Source: Owenia fusiformis
Taxonomy: Eukaryota; Annelida; Polychaeta; Sabellida; Oweniidae
Assembly: GCA_903813345.2 (NCBI GenBank)
Contig: CAIIXF020000006.1
Span: 21,581,936 to 21,645,935, forward strand
Reading direction: 5' to 3'
Length of the DNA stretch: 64,000 bases
Part shown: one piece after another, positions 47,545 through 59,597 of the stretch
Layout: each line of letters begins with the position of its first letter
Position numbering within the stretch: the stretch's first letter is position 1
The notes under the pieces: generated by a model
What the model was told of the DNA's origin: nothing
What the model saw: only the letters and a program-made list of their open reading frames with translations
Database searches by the model: none
Position numbers and translations under genes: made by a program

Positions 47545-48678
47545 TTAAGATATCCTTTGAATGTTAATTTTTCGATTGTTATTTGCATTGCCTATGGTTG
47601 CAATGCTTTCACGATGTGCTGTATCTAACTGTCCTTCATGTCCCATGCACAAACCCGATTTGAAGGCCATTTTGAAATTCTTATGTCTAAAGGCATAAAT
47701 CATGGGGTTGATTGCGCTGTTGAGTAATCCAAGGAACGTACTATATTCTCTCGCGGATTCCCAGGTTGGGTTTGTCATCATGTCGAAGTACATCTGGGCA
47801 TGGAGGGATATTAGAAACGGACCCCAGGATGCGATAAAGCAGCCAAATACGATGAAAGTTGTCCCTAATAATTTGATATGACGCATTTTTGGTTTTGACA
47901 TGATATTTTCATTGTTGACGTCGGGTAGAACAACAATCGGCCGTGACTTTAAAAATCGATGGACATCATAAAATATACGAATGTACATTAAAATCATCGT
48001 CCCCAATAGTATGAAGAAAAAAACAGTGCACAATATTTTCAAATATGGCAGTTCTAACACCTGCACAAAAGTGCACTGCTTATTCTCAAATACATTTGTG
48101 AATTCATCGTATGTGCGGTGGTAAAACAGTGGTAAAACGATTGTATACATAAAGGGCAATCCCCAAATCGATCCAGCAAGGAGATACGCGTTCTTCCTAG
48201 TCATAATGGCTTTGTACCGAAGAGGAACTACGATGGCTATGTAACGGTCTACTGTTATTCCGAAGAGGCTCAACAAGGAAGCACATACAGAGAGCATGAG
48301 AAGCATATACCTCAAGAGACATACATAGATCGATGAGGCCAACATAGTTGGGTAAATGTACATCGCCACGTGAAGGGGCATCATGATCCCGACACAGAAA
48401 TCAGCGATCGCCAAGTTAACAATGAAGAAATTTGCGACAGTCCGCAGTGCTTTGAATCTGACGTAAGATGTGATAACGAGGCCATTCCCGAAACATATGA
48501 TGATTCCTAGCAGGATTTCCACACATATCTTAATGATTTCTCCATTTGCATCGTTGTTTTTGATTGTTGAATTACGAGACGATTGTGATGACGTAACGTC
48601 CATATTAAATGTATTAAGCATCTTCAAAACACCATCTTGACAGCTGCCATTAGGGTTGCTTTTTGTGAAGGATTCCAT
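47545..48678 (-). CDS. Class A (rhodopsin-like) G-protein-coupled receptor, intronless
   Basis: A single 377-aa open frame with seven hydrophobic segments: about residues 50-73, 84-107, 122-143, 165-186, 212-235, 268-292 and 312-331. Hallmarks are GN in TM1 (N65), LAIADF in TM2 (D93), and the Cys pair C120/C202 for the extracellular disulfide. TM3 ends with TVDRYIAI (D144-R145-Y146), TM6 has SWGP (W285, P287) and TM7 has NPMIY (N324-Y328). The N-terminus has N-glycosylation sequons at N10 and N36 and no signal peptide, as usual. VDRYIAIVVPLRYKAIMT resembles adenosine- and amine-type receptors, but no ligand can be assigned. TM6 has Ser where most relatives have Cys before Trp. The single-exon structure suggests a retrogene or an ancient intronless clade. 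It probably couples to a heterotrimeric G protein at the plasma membrane. Confidence 0.92.
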   Translation of the reverse strand: MESFTKSNPNGSCQDGVLKMLNTFNMDVTSSQSSRNSTIKNNDANGEIIKICVEILLGIIICFGNGLVITSYVRFKALRTVANFFIVNLAIADFCVGIMMPLHVAMYIYPTMLASSIYVCLLRYMLLMLSVCASLLSLFGITVDRYIAIVVPLRYKAIMTRKNAYLLAGSIWGLPFMYTIVLPLFYHRTYDEFTNVFENKQCTFVQVLELPYLKILCTVFFFILLGTMILMYIRIFYDVHRFLKSRPIVVLPDVNNENIMSKPKMRHIKLLGTTFIVFGCFIASWGPFLISLHAQMYFDMMTNPTWESAREYSTFLGLLNSAINPMIYAFRHKNFKMAFKSGLCMGHEGQLDTAHRESIATIGNANNNRKINIQRIS

Positions 48679-50449
48679 ATTTCGTATTCTCTTTTCAAGT
48701 GTTTCACAGAGTTAGCAAATATATTCCACTCTTTGCTAATATTTAATCATTTATATCATAAAATAAAGTAAATACGCTACACGTATTTATTAAAGAGGAT
48801 CCTTACTTTTCACACATAATTATTAATGAACAAAATGCCGAATAGAATGTTTTTATCTGACCTATATGTCAATGGTATCACAATAATATTTGATCAGCGT
48901 GCAATCCTTTTGAATTTCCATACGATTGTAATGAAAACAAGTCAATAACATGCTTTTATTAGTTTATTTGACATATATTCACTTTGTTTTTATTTACTTA
49001 ATGGTGAGATCACAGGGGGCAACATTTAGAAACTAATAGGGAAAACACATCTAACTATTTTTCAACTCTTTGAACGGGTTTCAAATTATATCTACAGTCT
49101 GGAAATCCTACTAATGGAGGTTAATGGAGAAACTGCATGTTTGAGTTTCATTAACAATCTTAACATTTTATATCATCTATTTGAAGGTGTTGAGAATTTC
49201 AGGATGTCATTACAAGCGTAGGCTTAGTACAAAACCATTGTATCTATTCAATTAACTACGCCAATGCCGTCTTACATCAACAAATAAAAAGATAAATTGC
49301 TTTAATAATGGTTAAATGGTGTTGATGGTGAATGTGGTAGAATCTCAGCAGCAGAATGGCTAGAGAAATATATAAAAACAAAAGGTTGACAACAACTAGA
49401 CCACACAATGTTCCATGTAAGCTCAGATGGACGGGGAGTATACAACAGGAGGTGCTTACTCGACCTCACTCATATATTCAAGCATGTCCTCGTTCAAAGT
49501 CCCCCATTTGCATCTCATTCCAATCCCTAGCCCAACATAAATCATGTAGCGAAGCATTGTGGATGATTATTGCTTGAATACGTGGACGCTACATTTTCAT
49601 ATTTCATTGACATACATTGTATGGATTAATTCCAACTTTTCCAAAACGCCTATCACGGGACGCCTATGTTGTACAGAAACTAAACTAGAACTTATAACTT
49701 ATACGTCAGTGCGTTTTAAAAGCAAGAACAGCAATTAAAAATATTTGAACATACTTTTGATTTTACTGATTTTATTTCTACATTGAACAGTACATTATAG
49801 TACAGTACTTAGTGCATGCCAAGTTATTAAAATTGCAATTTTGTTATGTTTAAGAGTAAAATAAACATAAGACTTCAATTACACAAATTGAAATACGTTT
49901 AATGTTATCGTCATTCCCAATCATCTTTTGGACTCATCCACCAATCAGGTTGACGAACATCAAGATACAATACTACTAGCGGTAAATATCACCCTTTACT
50001 TCCATTCGCTCGTGTACCTTTTTATTAATACAAAACGATCTCAATATCAATGTGTTTATCACTTAACAGTAAAAAGAAGACACATCACTTTTTCAAAGTT
50101 TAACAAGAATGCACAAAATATGTTATTGATGTATATGATGCATAGATGTTCCATGAAGTAATTTGCTGTAATTGGTCATAATTTATGGACCCATAACGTA
50201 AAATTGTGTGCATGTATTGCAATCTCAGACACCATCTTTCCTCGAACTCCATATAAGTCTATGATCATTACGATATTATTAAAATTAGCAGCTTAATTCA
50301 AATACAACAGTACCTGAAATAAAATGAGATTTTTTAACAATTTTCAACTTATTTGAACCCATTGCATTTGGTCAAACATAGATTATAACTTATTGACATC
50401 TTTGAACAGAAAAGTCAAGATTATATTTTTACAATATTTACATCACTTA

Positions 50450-50810
50450 GACTATACAACTATTGTACGATACCTAGGCTATAAATTTCAGTTATTGTAT
50501 GCTACCTAAGCTATAAAACTGTTGTACGATACCTACTAGCCTTGCCCAAGTCGGTGTCTTACTTATCTTCTATTATGATCGAGATAGACGTCCTTGGCCT
50601 AAGTAAACCGACTTGGGCTGACTTGGGCAAGGCTAGATACCTACTGTGGGGTATACATTTTTAGTATTGTATCTTACCTAGGCTATACAACAGTTGGATA
50701 CCTAGGGTATGGATTTCAACTTTGTATGATACTTAGGCTATACAATTGTTACTCGATTCCTAGGGTGCAAATTTCTATTATTGTATGTTACCTAGGGAAT
50801 ACAACTCTTG
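50450..50810. repeat. Minisatellite of GATACCTAGGCTATA units
   Basis: About seven imperfect units of roughly 40-45 bp containing TACCTAGGCTATACAA and ATTGTATG or GTTGTACGA. It is interrupted by a 101-bp palindromic insertion at 50536-50636. Confidence 0.65.
50536..50636. mobile_element. Palindromic MITE (101 bp) inside the minisatellite
   Basis: CTAGCCTTGCCCAAGTCGGT at the left is inverted at the right (ACCGACTTGGGC, then CTTGGGCAAGGCTAG). ATACCTA flanks both sides as a perfect 7-bp duplication, though the host repeat itself contains ATACCTA, which weakens the inference. Confidence 0.7.
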
Positions 50811-51528
50811 AATTTTAGCTTCTACATGATATACACCTAAAACTGAGACTATTTACCATGTCTTGATAATGACACGGACGTTTCTTCACATCTATCATGG
50901 TCAAGATCATAGGTTCTGGGCCGATATAAAGATGGCAGCACCACCAGAGCCCAGTATTATCTTTTTTCATGCCATCTTTATTTTAAAATTGTTTCTATCG
51001 ACCTAAGTAGCCTATGGTCTACAGGTCTAGATGATACAACTGAGGTAGAAATAAATACATTTTGGCTGATGCATAAACAGTATTTGATTATTGGTAGAAG
51101 TTGGTCGTTCTGACTGTGTTCTCTGTTTAACTTTAAAGATAGCTTTCGATAACCTATACATGCGAACGTAAATCATATATAGCAAAATAAGTAATTTTAA
51201 TACATATAATTGTCACAATACACCTGATTTTAGAAGAATATATAAGATATTGAAAAAGTTGACTACCTTAAAGGTATATTAAATACAGTTGAAATGTACT
51301 TATAATGTATTATAATAACAATGATATAATGAGTCTACTATTTCACTGAGGCATATATGATTGGATTTGATCCATGTATCTAGCATTCCTTAACCTTTAT
51401 ACAAAGACATACATTATTTACAAGATGCTAGTATATTATCAATAAAGAAAGTGAAACGTTGGCAGTCGGGAACAGGAACTGCATCACATTGAATTAAAGC
51501 CGATTCATATCAGGCAGATTGAAAATGA

Positions 51529-52174
51529 TTACACTGCGTTTGATTCTCTTTGTTTTATGATGTGTTCCATCCAGTCAATGTGTTTTGTTATATCAGTGTA
51601 AAACCTGTCTCTGGTTCCATTGTTAAGACCTATAAGGGCCCATCCGGTTCGCCCTGTATCTACGTACATAGGCGACCCCGAGGTCGAATATTTATCACGG
51701 TTAAGCTTTCGACTGTAATGTTTCACACACGTATTTCTATCTCCACATGTTTTTTTCCCAGACACCAATTTCATAGAAATACTACGAAGTTTCAGTTTTT
51801 GGGGAGATCTGGGGTTATTGGACCTTGCTGTAAGGGCACCCCTAACCCTTGATTTTATCAGCTCTATTGCATGCGTGTCAGAGACAATACAGGGGCGGTT
51901 AATGCGGATATCTCCTGGAGGGAGATGTACCAAAGCCACATCATATCGACTTGATCCCCTCCTATACAAGTGGTGCAAAACTATATCTTTTGCATCGTAA
52001 AGCAAGGCTTTTCTCTTTCTGCTTTCCCCAATCGCAACTTTGATCCTCGATCCATCCAGGCAATGTGCATGCGTAATAACCCATTCGTTGTGAATACTTG
52101 CCCCGTTACATATAGGCGTTCCTTCGGAGTTGAATATCGTTGCATGCCATTTGATCGCCCCATTTCTAGGATTT
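51529..52174 (-). CDS. Trypsin-fold (S1-like) domain, probably non-canonical
   Basis: The exon starts at CATTCCAG, phase 2, and ends at TAA. It aligns by eye to chymotrypsin-fold proteases: KWHATIF for PWQVSL, ICNGASIHNEWVITHAHC for CGGSLI..WVLTAAHC (His57 present, Cys42-Cys58 present), RYDVALVHL (Asp102 present), and YSTSGSPMYV for GDSGGPL (Ser195 present). The IVGG activation site is replaced by LKRY. Asp194, its salt-bridge partner, is Thr, and Gly193 of the oxyanion hole is Ser. The C-terminal helix DITKHIDWMEHII matches the usual VS.Y.DWI. The triad is therefore intact but conventional zymogen activation is not expected. It could be a pseudoprotease or be activated in another way. Confidence 0.8.
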
Positions 52175-55100
52175 CTGGAATGAAATAATTAAACCATGTT
52201 TAAAAGATGGCATGAGTGATTATTACATTGCATGATACATTGTCATACCGATCATAAAGGTGTTCCTTATTACACATGTAATTCATAGTTTATTTTAAGT
52301 ATTCTATTCCCACATTTAACCTATTCGACAAACATTTTTGAATTAATTAAAAAGGACATTTTACACAGCGATTAATCTTTACCTGTATCTTTTAAGTTGC
52401 TTCCTATCTTCATAATCTGATTGATGTAAGTTGCAACTGAGTGGTCGAGATCTCCTCGTTACAGTTCTACCTGGAACTGAGACGACAGGACGTCTTATGA
52501 TGGGGCGTCTGTCAATTTGAGGTTGCCTTGGAGCTGGTTGCAGTCTTGGGTCAGGTCTTATAGGTTCGTAAGGTAATTGCCTAGAACCAACTTGTCGCTC
52601 TGTGTAAGGTTGTCTTGGATACGTCTCTCGTGGACCAGGTTGTTGTCTAGAATCAGGTTGGAGTTCAGGTTGACGTCTTGGGTCGGGTTGAAATACAGGT
52701 TGACGCCTTGGATCAGGTTGACCTCTTGAATCAGGTCTAGGTTCAGGTTGACGTCTTGGATAGGGTTGGCGTTCAGGTTGACGTCTTGTATCTGGCTGAA
52801 GTCTTGAATCTGGCTGACGTCTTAGATCTGGTTGGCGTCTTGGATCTGGCTGACCGCTTGGATCGGGTTGACGTCTTGGATCTGGTTGGAGTTCAGGCTG
52901 ACGCCTTGAATCAGGTTGGCGTTCAGGTTGACGTCTCGGATCTGGCTGACGTCTTGGATCTGGCTGACGCTCAGGTTGACGTCTTGGATCTGGCTGACGC
53001 TCAGGTTGACGCCTTGGAGTTGGTTGGAGTTCAGGTTGACGTCTTGGATCTGGCTGTCTTTCAGGTTGACGTCTAGGATCAGGTTGGGGTTCAGGTTGAC
53101 GTCTTGGATCTGGCTGGCGTTCGGGTTGACGTCTAGCATCAGGTTGACGCTCAGGTTGACGCCTTGGATCTGGCTGGCGTTCAGGTTGACGTCTAGGATC
53201 AGGTTGGCGCTCAGGTTGACGTCGTCTTGGATCATATTCCTGTCTCGAATCAGGTCGGGAATCGGGTTGACTTACTCTACAGAGAAAATCCGTTGGGTGC
53301 AATTGTGTTATCTGTAAGCAGTTTAAATAGGAAATATTTTATCAAGTTGAAACTTAGCAAACTCTAGGGAAAATCAATGCAACACAGGGAGTGGATTTTA
53401 AAAATGATATCTAATATTTTATTTTCATATACTATAAAACTCAAATCGTTTACACACCTGTTCCCCTGCAAGGTTACGTGGGGCTTTACACGTGACGTCA
53501 GTAGCATCAGCAATGTGTCTCCTTGCAGAGCCAAGTGACATCCAGTTAAGGAGACAGTCGCACGACCAGGGATTTGCCTTGAGGTGCATTACCCCAGTGT
53601 ACGTTAACATGCGGGTAACGTTTCCATCGAGATGACGTAGATTGTTATCAACCAATGAGAGGTATTGTAATTGACCTCGATAAACAGGAGAAATTGTAAT
53701 TTGACTCAGTCTATTTTTCGATAGGTCCAAATATCTTAATTTTGCAACAGGCTCGAAGGCACTGAAGTCTAGATATTGAAGATTGTTTCCTTTCATATTG
53801 AGTACCATCAATTTGGGGGTATCGAAGAAAGTCTCTGGTGGTAGATGTGGAATCTGATTCGAATTGAGATTCACTTCTTCAAGTCTTTCCAGTCCAAGGA
53901 AAACATTAAACTCAAGTTCAGACACTTGATTCTCTTCGAGATTCAGATGGTGTAGGTAGTTCAAGCCTTCGAACATCCCTGTTTGAAGTGTTCCCATTCT
54001 ATTGTTATTCATGATAAGGGAACGCAAGCTGGTGAGATCGGTGAACGTATCGCCCCCAATATGTGTTATCTTATTGTGACACAGATTAAGGAATTTTACA
54101 TAGGGCAAGGCGAGCAGATTTTTCGAGGTCAGGTTCCTGATCTCATTGTACTGAAGATACAACCATGTAATCTTTGATCTCTTATTGGCAACTTCAACAG
54201 CGAATCCCTCATCCTGTATGAACTTGATGCTATTATGGTCCAACTTAAGATCCCTCAGTTCTCCCATTCCAAAGAAATTCCTGTATTTTATAGTATTCAG
54301 TCGATTGTATGAGATGTCTAATCTATTAACATTTTTCAGTTCTTTCATGGGTCGTGGGTCAACCTCCTGTAGATAGTTATGGGACAAGATCAAAGCCCTG
54401 AGGTTTGGAAGCCCTTTGAACATTCCCTCTGACATGGAATCAATCTCATTATTTTCCAAATGGAGTTCTCTGAGTTCATGGAGTGACTCAAATGCGTTAT
54501 CCTCAATGTTTCTGATCTTATTCGCACTCAAATCCAAGAAAGTGAGTTTTGACAGTGGGGAAAACATATTTCCTGTCAGTGAATGGATGTCATTGCCGGA
54601 TAGAGAAAGATATATAAGACTTGGTAATTTATCAAATGTCATTGGTCTTACGTTTGCTACGGCATTTCCTTTGATAGACAATTTCTGTAACTTTGACATG
54701 TAATAAAACCATTCGGGTCGAATATAATTAATGTTGTTGCGATCCAAATAGAGTTCTCTTAGATTCCGAACACTTTCAAACAGTTCAACAGGGATGTTAT
54801 CCAGGCGATTGTCAGATAGGTCAAGAACCTCTAAGAGACGAACATTCTGGAAAAGCCCACCGTCCAGTTTCTCAATCTGGTTCTCTTTCAGCTTCAACTT
54901 TTTGAGATTTTTAACATCGTAGAATAAAGCTTTCTGAAGATTCCTGATATAATTGTTTGACAAATCCAACTCTTTGAGATTCTCAAGTCCCCGAAACGCC
55001 CCTAGTGATATTGCCTTGAGTTTATTGCTTCGAAAGGTCAGTTGTTCCAAATGACGCAGTTCCTCAAAATCGTTTGCTTGGAGAACTTGGACCCTGTTTC

Positions 55101-55298
55101 CCTCAATGGAAAGTTGTTTGACATTGTCGGCTGTCTTAAATGCATATTTATTGACGGTTGTTATCTGATGGTAGCCACTCCCACCATAGCCGATGTTGTT
55201 GATGTTTGGATCATCCCCTTGGACGTCTTCCTGGGATTCACGTGTGGCATCATCCAGTATTGATGTCAAGTCACCATAGATCTCGACACGTGTCACAT
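51529..55298 (-). CDS. LRR - RQP repeat - trypsin-like domain fusion protein (5' end incomplete)
   Basis: Three exons identified on the minus strand: 53458-55298, 52383-53311 and 51529-52174. They join in phase (0, then 2), giving about 1138 aa before upstream exons. The first exon encodes about 21 leucine-rich repeats (LxxLxLxxNxI type, 23-25 aa) and most of an LRRCT cap (NPWSCDCLLNWM..C..P). Splicing to ITQLHPTDFLC supplies the fourth LRRCT cysteine, which strongly supports the junction. A long RRQPERQPDP-type repeat follows, then a Cys-containing linker and a chymotrypsin-fold domain. No transmembrane segment is seen, so it is probably secreted. The LRRs would act as a recognition module and the repeat as an extended basic stalk. 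The exon start at 55298 is an acceptor (TTTTTTCCAG) in phase 1, so the signal-peptide exon lies further upstream. The ATG at 55311 is intronic. Confidence 0.85.
52383..53311 (-). CDS. Arg-Gln-Pro repeat exon
   Basis: The exon starts at acceptor TGCTTACAG and finishes the LRRCT (ITQLHPTDFLC). About 20 imperfect decamers of RRQPERQPDP type then run from about 53260 to 52640. After that the repeat decays (RETYPRQPYTERQ, RRPIIRRPVVSVPG) into SRPLSCNLHQSDYEDRKQLK. The composition is almost only Arg, Gln, Pro, Asp and Glu, so the segment should be extended and disordered. The single Cys near the end (PLSC) may pair with the protease domain, as propeptide cysteines do in trypsin-family proteins. Donor GTAAAG, phase 2. 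Confidence 0.85.
53458..55298 (-). CDS. LRR exon: ~21 leucine-rich repeats and LRRCT
   Basis: The exon opens DVTRVEIYGDLTS with a Gly/Asn-rich spacer (NINNIGYGGSGYH). The first recognisable repeat is VKQLSIEGNRV, and unbroken repeats run to LSLVDNNLRHL. One repeat (KFIQDEGFAVEVANKRSKITW) carries a short insertion. The LRRCT has NPWSCDC and DVTCKAPRNLAGEQ. The donor after GAA CAG is GTGTGT, phase 0. No LRRNT cysteines are present here, so that cap must be on an earlier exon or absent. Confidence 0.9.
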
Positions 55299-55311
55299 CT
55301 GGAAAAAACAT

Positions 55312-58300
55312 AAACTGTATATGGTGAAATATTGGGCATTTGGGCGTTTATTTCGTTTTGTGAATTGCATCAATAAGGATTTTATTCATTTTGCCACTGC
55401 ATTTTTCAGTGAGAATAGAACATGCGATGGAAGTCTAATTCGAGATGAAATAGCGGGCTTAGTAGTGCTGATGGGCACAGATGCAAAACATGCAGAAATC
55501 CGCTGATTATAACACATCAGAGTATCCAATAGGGCGAACGAGAAGAGTAGTTGTACTACAAGTTGAGTGTGTTTCGGTCAAAAATATTTTATTTGAGTCA
55601 ATTTTACTTATATCATGTTCATTAAACGCTAGTGAAATCAGAAGGTTATTGAAAAATTGCTAAATTATCATTAAGAGGCTATAGTTTCATGAACATGTTG
55701 AATGGCAGTCACCCCCGTGAAATTAGCATTGTCAAGACATCAACAAAACCATTATTAATTTTCTCAACAACCTGGGTATGCTATTCAGTACCACATGCTT
55801 TCGAATTTTACGTATCATCTTGCAAATTCAGCCCTATTAAGCGCCATTGACGAGATAAGGTAGGGCATTATATATGGACGTGTTTATGGCTCATTTTGAG
55901 AGCATGGTACACCAGGAAGCCTCACCATCTGTTGGAAACATTTATTCCAGTCACAAGCTCTGAACATAAAGTTCACCAACTTACAAATGATCCCTTAGTA
56001 TACTGGATAAACACTAACAGGCCAGTCTAACTAATCACACAACAATTCCATTCAAGTGGGTATACTAGCCTAACTTTTATGTAGATTTTATGTTTAGTTT
56101 TATGTTGTTATCATGTTGGACAAAGTTATTTCACATTTCACATTATATATTAATAGACAAAATTGTTTCAGAGAAAAATACACGGAGGAAAATCTTTGAT
56201 TTAAGAAGAACAAAACTGTATAATGAATTAATATATGAATTAATTGTGTTGTACTTTAGTTCAGTTGGTATATAATCCTAGATTTTTTCATCCAAGACAA
56301 AGTAATAAATCGAGTATACCAATGTTGAGTTGTCTGTGGAATGATGCGCTCAGTTTTATCAATTTTATCAAACAGTCGAAGATATGACATGTATTTTATT
56401 TCAGTTTCTATCAAGCACCATGATAAGCACAAATGCTCATTTATCATATTTCTCATTTTGGTCTCCAGGGTGCAATTTTCTGACCAGTTCAATGCCCAAA
56501 TATAGACATTTATTTTGAGGAACTTCTTGCAGGTGGAATTTTGCTTCCTTTAAGATTCTACAGACTGTTTTACTGTTAAAAGGTTCCTTGTACTTCCTAA
56601 TTTGTGGTTTGGGATCAATGTATCTAACATAGAATTCAATTTTCTTGGAATCATTGGTTGTACTAAGGGTTCTTTTAAGTGGTGAGGTGAACGTGGTGGG
56701 ATTGCATGTATTTATTACATATGTTTGAGGGATATCTTGCCTTCATGTAATGTCATGTAATAATATGTTAAAACAGTTTGATTTTCTTGTGATCAGTGTA
56801 GAAGACACTAGCCAGAGAAATGGTTTATACCCGGGGTTTATATTTCACATAAAGTGTGTCCTGAACTCTCGTTATGAACATACAACATAACCCTCACGAC
56901 CATGTCTTTTATGTCTTTGCTGTTACTATTTATGTTCTATTTCCTGCACTTAGCTATTAATTATCAAAGGACCACCATAAATATACCAGACCAAAACAAA
57001 GTTAACGTATTATGTCAGCCCCCAACTTAGCGGTGATACATTACATCTGATCCTCCGCAAGAGCACGACCTCATACACATTATGTTCTCGACACGACTCC
57101 GAAATTCATTAGAAAATAATGGAATTTTTACTATACACACATTTTCTCCATCCAGTAATATCTCGTCTGACCAGGATCTAATTTGAAGGTCTTGTACCCA
57201 ACTCTATGGGATTAATCACAGTTCCCACATTAGCAAAGAATGGAGACATGCCAATGGACATCTCACATGAATATTATCAATCATTCCCTTTACAAATAAA
57301 TTCCTTGTGAATTCGAATACTTGTCATTATGAGCACTCCATTAGTGTCTAAAAGAAGTTTATAAGCGGTGAGGGGATCTGAATTCTGAAATCTAGATTGA
57401 TAAGTCACAATCAATCCGAGAAGTACTGTGTGTGGTTTGCTGTTATTGTAATATGTCAGAGATCAGTTACAAAATATCTCTGGAAAATCATTTTGAGGTC
57501 TAACAAACATTGTGTGTTCACCATCAAGGGATTACTAGTTGATAAGGCGTGGTGATAATTCTATCAAGGGAGTACAATTTGGATAAGGTAATCATGTCTA
57601 CAGGTTACCTAAATGGGAAAGAGTCGTTTCAGTCAATATTTACCGTCAAAGACATAGATCACATGGACTATATCTACGATGCAAGTGGGAGTAGATACAT
57701 TCAAGAGGTTTCAAGGGGCAGTGTGAATTTTACAGATTCATAAATATGTCTTCTGAATATAGTGGATAGTTCTATTACAAAAATACCCGATTTATTTCAG
57801 GTATTCAGCGTGATAAAAAGTTTGATAAGAAGTGAAATGAAATAAGCTCTTCATTAATTAACTGGTAAAATGTATGTGTTTTAGCTTGTAATAATGGTTC
57901 TTGAACGACATGCCAAGTTTTTCTTTGGAAGTTGGATACTTTGTTGAGAAGTTTGGGTTTATTTCTGAAGACTATTTTTCATTGTTCTTTTTGACGTTGA
58001 TCTTCCTAACCGTTCTGCCAAATACTGCTTAGTTTTTCCTGGTCATTGTGATTGTACCCTGTGGTTCCTGGCCTGCTGCTCTAAAGCTTCCCTCTCGAAT
58101 TTTTTAAACAGAGTCATCTGTCATTTAGAACATAAAGCACAAGCCTCAGACCACTTAATGTTTTATCTAAGGTGTCCATGGAAAATAGCACACTGGTCAG
58201 TAAGACAAAGTGTTTTATGTTCTTCTTGACACCTTATCACATGTGCTGACAGACAGACACTTAACAAAACATGTAAAGACCCTGTAACGATATCATAGCT

Positions 58301-59160
58301 TTCATGTTTTTTTATGGAAAATACAACACTCGGTTTCTAGAACATGACAATAATACCTCTAAATAAATTATTGACTTGGTAGGCGCAGTAGCCTGTGGTG
58401 AAATCTAACCATTTGAAAATATACATGTGTATTTTTGTTTCGGATGCAAGGCCGCGCAACTTACAGAAATATTGTAAATTTTACAGGAAATGTACAAGAT
58501 TGGAGGAAATAATATATTCAAGTCCGAGGCAGCATTTTCGGAGCTTATCAGCGACCTGTTTGCTTGTTTTAATTAATTACTGTCAATATTATGGAACTTG
58601 ACGCTAGTTAAGATAATGAAAAAGTCAATCGTCTATTTTAAGTCGACCTTGCGTTGCTACCATAGCATATGGGATTTGATAACATTTATGAAACATATTT
58701 CCTTCCTTGATATCAATTCAATGTGATATAACCCCCTGCTTTGCGGTTGTGAATAAGTCACTATGTGTACATTTTCCCCAAATCAAATAGGACAAGAAAT
58801 AGGACAAGAAATGTTAAGAAAAAGATAAATCCAAGCCAAAATAAGACTAAAATGTCAAATTTTACCAATTGAGATTTCTTAACACATCAAATTTACAAAC
58901 ACTGTAAAAGCAAAGTATATAAGTATATAATTATAGTTATTTAGTTCATATAAACTTTTTAAGTTAGCCTGTTTATAGAACATGTTGACTTTTGACATGA
59001 TAGACATCCATCAAGAGTCATTTTAATATTTTCTAGTTTGTGCATTTATGCGATGATGGAGTAACATGGGTTTCAGTGCTCTGTTTTAATATAGATCTAA
59101 CACATTTACATATAAGAAAATGTTCATGAATGAGATCATCTCATCTCTATCATGATCAGT
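55312..59160. other. Gene-free stretch, probably intron of the LRR-protease gene
   Basis: AT-rich, without convincing exons. If the candidate first exon at 59598-59679 is right, this is intron sequence. The open frame at 57549-57743 (STGYLNGKESFQSIFTVKD) has neither splice support nor known similarity. Confidence 0.35.
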
Positions 59161-59173
59161 CTATACGACAGCC

Positions 59174-59380
59174 TATGGCGGATCCGGGGGGGGGGGGGGC
59201 ATTGGTCATTATTTTTTTAATTTTAGGCCAAATTTTGAAGAAAATGGGCCTCAAATTTTCAAAATTTGGGCCCACTTTTCGGTTTTAGGGGCCCAAAATT
59301 TTTTGCAAGCGCGGAGGTTTTTTCTCTGACCTCAAATTTGAGACCCCCCCCCCCTGTTGGTTCCTGGATCCGCCACTGAT
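59174..59380. mobile_element. MITE with GGCGGATCC ends
   Basis: GGCGGATCCGGGGG at the left is inverted as CCTGGATCCGCC at the right, with poly-G and poly-C blocks next to each end and GGGCC motifs inside. It is a different family from GGCCCGTAGCC but has the same design. Confidence 0.55.
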
Positions 59381-59597
59381 AGCCATAGTCTACTTTTCAA
59401 TTTGATATACTAAAGTATTCACTTCTTGAAGGGTTATGCCAAAATATTATTGAAATACATGCATGTGTGCATTCTTTTTGTTTTTGTTTCTTTTTGAAGT
59501 GAACCACAGATTATGAAAATAAAACTGAAACAAACCTGAAGATCATTATTTGAAACAGTGTTACTTCTATTGTTAGTTCTTTCTAAGGTTAACTTAC

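Larger units (their letters stand above)
48679..51528. other. Intergenic stretch
   Basis: No exon recognised. The first part is presumably upstream of the GPCR. It contains the minisatellite at 50450-50810 with an inserted palindromic element. Confidence 0.4.

Noticed and set aside
52756-53317. Plus-strand frames over the RQP repeat
   Set aside because: Antisense shadows of the repeat exon; no splice sites or homology.
53983-55263. Plus-strand frames over the LRR exon
   Set aside because: Antisense shadows of a well-supported coding exon.
55299-55311. ATG at 55311 as start of the LRR protein
   Set aside because: The ATG is followed by TTTTTTCCAG, a typical acceptor, and lacks a signal peptide; the exon more likely starts at 55298.
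57549-57743. Open frame with STGYLNGKESFQSIFTVKDI and DHMDYIYDASGSRY
   Set aside because: Composition is plausibly coding, but I see no acceptor or donor in phase with a neighbour and recognise no family.
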